27,103 nucleotides of DNA from Nostoc sp. GT001 (lineage in GTDB: Bacteria; Cyanobacteriota; Cyanobacteriia; Cyanobacteriales; Nostocaceae): positions 134,028 through 161,130 of the forward strand of contig NZ_JAUDRJ010000002.1 of the NCBI RefSeq assembly GCF_030382115.1, written 5' to 3'. Position numbers and translations under genes: made by a program. Below are positions 24,171-27,103 of this stretch, piece by piece (position 1 is the first letter of the stretch; the number at the start of each line of letters is the position of its first letter). Below the pieces are notes generated by a model. That model searched no databases, was not told where the DNA came from, and was given only the letters and a program-made list of their open reading frames with translations.

Positions 24171-24346
24171 TTGGGAATGAAACTACTACTGAGACTGAAA
24201 ATTAACAAGTACATATCTATTAAATAGTTTTGGAGTTGTTAATAGAGTAAGGGGTAGGTTAGTAGTGTAGTTCTCAGCAAATCCCAATTCATGCCGGGGC
24301 AAGAGTAATTAAAAACCTTGTAACCTGCATTTTGGAGGGATGAATT

Positions 24347-25612
24347 ATGTTGAAGAAGTTTGCGTTTAATTGCTTGAGGAACTTTAATGCTGCTTTTGGA
24401 ATGGTGTCTTTGACTGCTATTGGTTTGGGCGCTATAGCAACTTTTTCTGGTTTGGGTTTATTGTACTTAGCTAGGGGCGGATTTCCAATTGTTGAGGAAG
24501 AACGCTCTGAACAAATTGCCTCTATCGGCACTGGTGCTATTGTATTGGGCTTTACCGGAATTATTTTTGCTTCCTTGGGCGGTGCTTTCTTAAGTGTTGT
24601 TGAAGAATTGGGGGAAACTAATTCGAGTAGAGAAACTGCAAAAATAGCTGACACGAAACCGCTTGTATTAACCAAACCTGAGAGCTTTGAAAAATCTGAT
24701 TGTCTGCCTTCAATTTACACTTACACGGTGATGAATTTTGAGGGGTATTCTGATTTAAAGGGCTTGGTTGTTTGCAGATTTGAGGAAGAACTGTATCGGA
24801 AATTGGTACTTTACGAGGAATTACGTTCTCACCACATTGACGACTTGACAGTAATCTGTGATGAAATTGATCCAGACAAATTAATTGGACAAACCTTTTC
24901 CTCATATAAGCCTTTACCTTGTGAAGCTTTAGAGGAACATTTAGATATACACCGACGCTATGTTAATGCAGTTAATAGCGAAGAATTTACTTCTTGCTAT
25001 TTGCAAGTGTGTGCTGGGTGTAAGTTACTGTATGGTGCCAATAATATTGTTTGTGGCATTCATCCATACGGATGGTTTGAAGATGGTTGCTGTCCAGATA
25101 AGCAATGGGATGAACGTAAGGCATTGTTTCCATTTGAAGATGATGCTGTTGTCGAAAGCTTAAATAGAGAAATATCGTCCAATCAGGCGAATATTTGCAA
25201 GTTTTACGGCGACCTTATTTTGTGGGATGAATACGCTAATCGTAGGTTTTCTTTTTCTTATTCCGGTATCTTGCTGAAACATTCTGATAGACTGCTTGAG
25301 CTTGGTACGGAAGCGAGACTTCTTTCCTACATCCAGTATTTCCGCACTCGAAATATAGTGGTCTTTGACTACGTAGCATCAGGGCGAGTTTCGGAGTTTA
25401 CGAAGGAACTTAAGGGCATAGCTAAAATCGAGGTTGATGGTGATGAGATATCTATCTTTTTTGATATATATGCGCCTTGTCACCGCTTTCGCCGTGATGG
25501 TGTAGCGCTGCATCCTTACTCAACTTTTGTTCCTCAAGAACTCAAATATAACTACAACTTGGTTAGTTACGTCAACTACCTTAAGAGTAAAAAATCTGGA
25601 GTGCTGGGATGA
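24347..25612 (+). CDS. Two-TM membrane protein with large cytoplasmic domain
   Basis: The first 90 residues hold two hydrophobic stretches (MVSLTAIGLGAIATFSGLGL and GAIVLGFTGIIFASLGGAFL). A large soluble domain of about 320 residues follows, with a Cys/His cluster (CAGCKLLYGANNIVCGIHPY, then CCPDKQW) that might bind a metal, and aromatic/acidic segments (KFYGDLILWDEYANRRFSF). GGAGGGATGA gives a strong Shine-Dalgarno for ATG 24347. It is the first gene after the tRNA-like region and its stop overlaps the small Cys-rich gene. No family recognised; an effector or scaffold role is open. Confidence 0.7.
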   Translation: MLKKFAFNCLRNFNAAFGMVSLTAIGLGAIATFSGLGLLYLARGGFPIVEEERSEQIASIGTGAIVLGFTGIIFASLGGAFLSVVEELGETNSSRETAKIADTKPLVLTKPESFEKSDCLPSIYTYTVMNFEGYSDLKGLVVCRFEEELYRKLVLYEELRSHHIDDLTVICDEIDPDKLIGQTFSSYKPLPCEALEEHLDIHRRYVNAVNSEEFTSCYLQVCAGCKLLYGANNIVCGIHPYGWFEDGCCPDKQWDERKALFPFEDDAVVESLNREISSNQANICKFYGDLILWDEYANRRFSFSYSGILLKHSDRLLELGTEARLLSYIQYFRTRNIVVFDYVASGRVSEFTKELKGIAKIEVDGDEISIFFDIYAPCHRFRRDGVALHPYSTFVPQELKYNYNLVSYVNYLKSKKSGVLG

Positions 25613-25689
25613 ATAAGGAAGTTTCTAAAAGCTGCGGGTGCAAGTCGGAAAAATCGCATTTTTGCAATTTCTGTATCTTGGATTGGTAA
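25609..25689 (+). CDS. 26-aa Cys-rich peptide (micro-ORF)
   Basis: ATGA overlap with the preceding stop and GGAG 7 nt upstream indicate coupled translation. The peptide has four Cys and one His arranged CGC-x7-C-x2-C with His two residues before the third Cys, a possible tiny zinc-binding or disulfide peptide; it ends in FCILDW. Too short for any family call. It may act with the two-TM protein. Confidence 0.45.
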   Translation: MNKEVSKSCGCKSEKSHFCNFCILDW

Positions 25690-25735
25690 TTTCTAAAATT
25701 CAACAGCTACAAATTTTGGAAAACTTGGTTCGTCT

Positions 25736-25882
25736 AATTGCTTAAAGGCAATTTACCCTCCTTCCTCCTGCTGGTAGATGGGATAGGTGTAAAAGCTTTC
25801 ACTCAGTACGGGGGTTTCCCCCGCTACTGGGTGGCAAGCCGCTACAACGCCGCCCATCAGTAATTCATGGAGGAATCACATT
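25736..25882 (+). promoter_or_regulatory. Structured leader with possible anti-Shine-Dalgarno
   Basis: This 193-bp gap (25690-25882) contains AATTGC-TTAAAG-GCAATT (25736-25753); TTCCTCC (25762-25768), which is exactly complementary to the Shine-Dalgarno GGAGGAA (25869-25875) of the next gene; a strong hairpin with arms CAGTA+CGGGGG / CCCCCG+TACTG (25804-25829, one bulged C, TTT loop); and GGTGGC with GCCGCC (25830-25854, one wobble). Alternative pairing could hide the ribosome site, a riboswitch-like or translational control leader. Structure is visible; regulation is inferred. Confidence 0.45.
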
Positions 25883-26389
25883 ATGTCTGCTTTTGCAATA
25901 TCACCTTTTGTGCAATCTGTTAACGATGTTTTGTTTCCAATCGAGTTGTTTTTGATTATCTTCCCAATCTTGTACGTGATTTTTATCCCTGCTCAATCAG
26001 CATCACTTCAAGTTAGTAATAGCGCTGCGGTGATTTCTGAAGAGTCGCCAGTTTTGGAAACTCAGGGGGATTTGACTGTTGTTGGTGCTGTTTCTAATGA
26101 GAAAGAATTTTCTGAACCAGAATCTTCGATTATTGAAACTGCACCGCCACTTGTTGAAACTAGGTTTACGGATGAAGCCAGACAACTTGTGCTAGTAGAC
26201 GTTACCGAAGAGAGGAAGAAGCTTTTAGATTTAGGTGCGCGGAAGCTGCGACAGTTCTGCAAGGAACGCCAGATTCAAGGCTATTCTACCGTCTATAACC
26301 GTAAAAAACTCGATGGACTCGTTGACTTTCTGATCGCACAACAAGTGACTTCTGCTCAAGTGGTCGAGTTTGTGGAAATGCTTGCTTAG
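25883..26389 (+). CDS. Membrane-anchored SAP/Rho-N-like domain protein
   Basis: One membrane span (about residues 17-36, LFPIELFLIIFPILYVIFIP) is followed by an acidic, Ser/Glu-rich linker and a C-terminal 50-residue domain, LGARKLRQFCKERQIQGYST, then KKLDGLVDFLI. It fits the SAP/Rho-N helix-extended loop-helix pattern (L...C-K-x3-I-x-G-Y-S). Such modules bind nucleic acid. GGAGG 10 nt before ATG 25883 is a good ribosome-binding site. A DNA-tethering protein at the membrane would suit a DNA-transfer or DNA-positioning role. The previous leader may control its translation. Confidence 0.65.
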   Translation: MSAFAISPFVQSVNDVLFPIELFLIIFPILYVIFIPAQSASLQVSNSAAVISEESPVLETQGDLTVVGAVSNEKEFSEPESSIIETAPPLVETRFTDEARQLVLVDVTEERKKLLDLGARKLRQFCKERQIQGYSTVYNRKKLDGLVDFLIAQQVTSAQVVEFVEMLA

Positions 26390-26471
26390 AGTTTGATGAA
26401 AAGCCTCGGTAAAAACTGGGATTTCAAAACTACTTCCTTGAGATAGGATGGTGTTTGCTTGATAATTCTTT

Positions 26472-26927
26472 CTATTGAGGTTGAGCTTCCAAGATGCGTC
26501 CTATACTTCTTGGCGATAATGTCGGTAATCCCCTCCGAGTAGCTTCCTCAGCTACCTGCGTATGGTAATGGTGCTTTGAACGACTGGGTTTTCGGTTCTT
26601 GCTCCATTCGCTGATTTCAACGATTTTGCTCGCCTCTGTACTTTTGCACTTCTTAGGTCTACCGACGTTGACACCTAAAACCTCGTTAGCTTTTGCGATC
26701 GCCCCCTCCTGGGTTTCTGACAAGATGGTACTTGATGTCCATCTTTTTTTCCACTTTGCTATTGAGTTTTCGGTTACGCCAATCTCTTGGGCTAAAGCTA
26801 CATATTTTTTGCCTTCGTTTAGTCCCAGCAGAATTTTCGCTCTTTTGCTAACTTCATCGCTGCTGGTCGCTGCTATGTGCTCTAGTGCTTGCTTTTCAAT
26901 AGAATTTAGTATTTGAAGACGAGGCAT
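26472..26927 (-). pseudogene. IS630-type transposase N-terminal fragment
   Basis: The product begins MPRLQILNSIEKQALEHIAA and carries a helix-turn-helix (YVALAQEIGVTENSIAKWKK) followed by LPTLSPRSIGRILEAQPQ, the recognisable end of the IS630 DNA-binding region just before the point where the family continues with a LKPH motif. The DDE catalytic half is missing, with a stop in its place, so the copy is truncated or an orfA whose partner was lost. On the right an inverted repeat (CTCAAAGC at 27021-27028, GCTTTGAG at 27044-27051) may be a remnant end. It borders the operon's downstream edge. Confidence 0.7.
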
Positions 26928-27020
26928 CTAAAAATTTACCCCTCTTTACTGTACAATTTTGCCAAATGGAATGAAGCCTGATATACTTTTTTTGTAGAGT
27001 CCATTTTTCCTAAAGATTCA

Positions 27021-27051
27021 CTCAAAGCCCTGGTGCAAACAGAGCTTTGAG
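27021..27051. repeat. 8-bp inverted repeat near right edge
   Basis: CTCAAAGC (27021-27028) and GCTTTGAG (27044-27051) are perfect arms around 15 nt. Runs of A on the plus side mean it is not a rho-independent terminator in either direction. It may belong to the insertion sequence or to a promoter region of a gene outside the window. Confidence 0.35.
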
Positions 27052-27103
27052 AAAAAACAAACCCACCTGTTACTAAGACAGGACGGAATTTTGTTTTGTC
27101 AAT

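Noticed and set aside
26599..26916. 105-codon plus-strand frame
   Set aside because: It is antisense to the IS630 transposase fragment, which has a recognisable helix-turn-helix.
27021..27051. Rho-independent terminator at the right edge
   Set aside because: The stem is good, but it is followed by A residues on the plus strand and preceded by T on the minus strand, so neither direction has the needed U-run after the stem.
1..27103. CRISPR array
   Set aside because: No set of evenly spaced 20-40-bp direct repeats was seen; the repeats are single interspersed palindromes.

Overview
The window looks like a plasmid or other mobile replicon from a filamentous, Nostoc/Anabaena-type cyanobacterium. 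This rests on frequent HIP1-like GCGATCGC/GCGATCGA octamers, short Nostoc-style interspersed palindromic repeats, a typical cyanobacterial peroxiredoxin-like protein, and many hypothetical genes of a kind found on cyanobacterial plasmids. No replication initiator, relaxase, integrase, rRNA or CRISPR array is visible, so the replicon type is not settled.

Left part (1-6114). A DNA cytosine-5 methyltransferase runs off the left edge. It is followed on the same strand by an acidic unknown protein and a small protein with an internally duplicated domain. These face, across a promoter region with three TTAGTG-type near-palindromes, a rightward operon: a protein with a four-fold C-LG-P-G-W motif, a possible PAS-like sensor protein, and a possible methyltransferase-fold protein.

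Middle (6115-15190). This is an accessory patchwork. It holds an internally deleted IS4-type transposase remnant joined head-on to the C-terminal remnant of a DEAD/DEAH helicase, several small unknown genes separated by interspersed repeats, and a protein joining a CoiA-like zinc finger to a GIY-YIG-like domain. It also holds a two-gene leftward unit with a DUF5674 protein, a peroxiredoxin-like gene, and an ATPase plus HNH nuclease pair that resembles the Septu (PtuA/PtuB) anti-phage system.

Right part (15620-26389). Seventeen genes lie on the plus strand with overlaps or very short gaps over most of the stretch: two helix-turn-helix-like proteins, six small membrane or secreted proteins, an M23 (LytM) peptidase, a lambda-endolysin-type lysozyme with membrane anchors, an FtsK/SpoIIIE DNA translocase, a RusA-type junction resolvase, a small P-loop ATPase, a two-TM protein, a 26-residue Cys-rich peptide and a membrane-anchored SAP/Rho-N-like protein. 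A cytoplasmic DNA pump, inner-membrane proteins and two peptidoglycan-cutting enzymes together look like a DNA-transfer machine. The absence of a VirB4/VirD4/relaxase set suggests a TraB-like double-stranded DNA transfer system adapted to a filamentous Gram-negative host. This is the best candidate for an undescribed system in the window. A tRNA-like gene whose anticodon loop reads UUA (cognate to the UAA stop codon) and a highly structured leader with a possible anti-Shine-Dalgarno lie in the same stretch. The window ends with an IS630-type transposase fragment.
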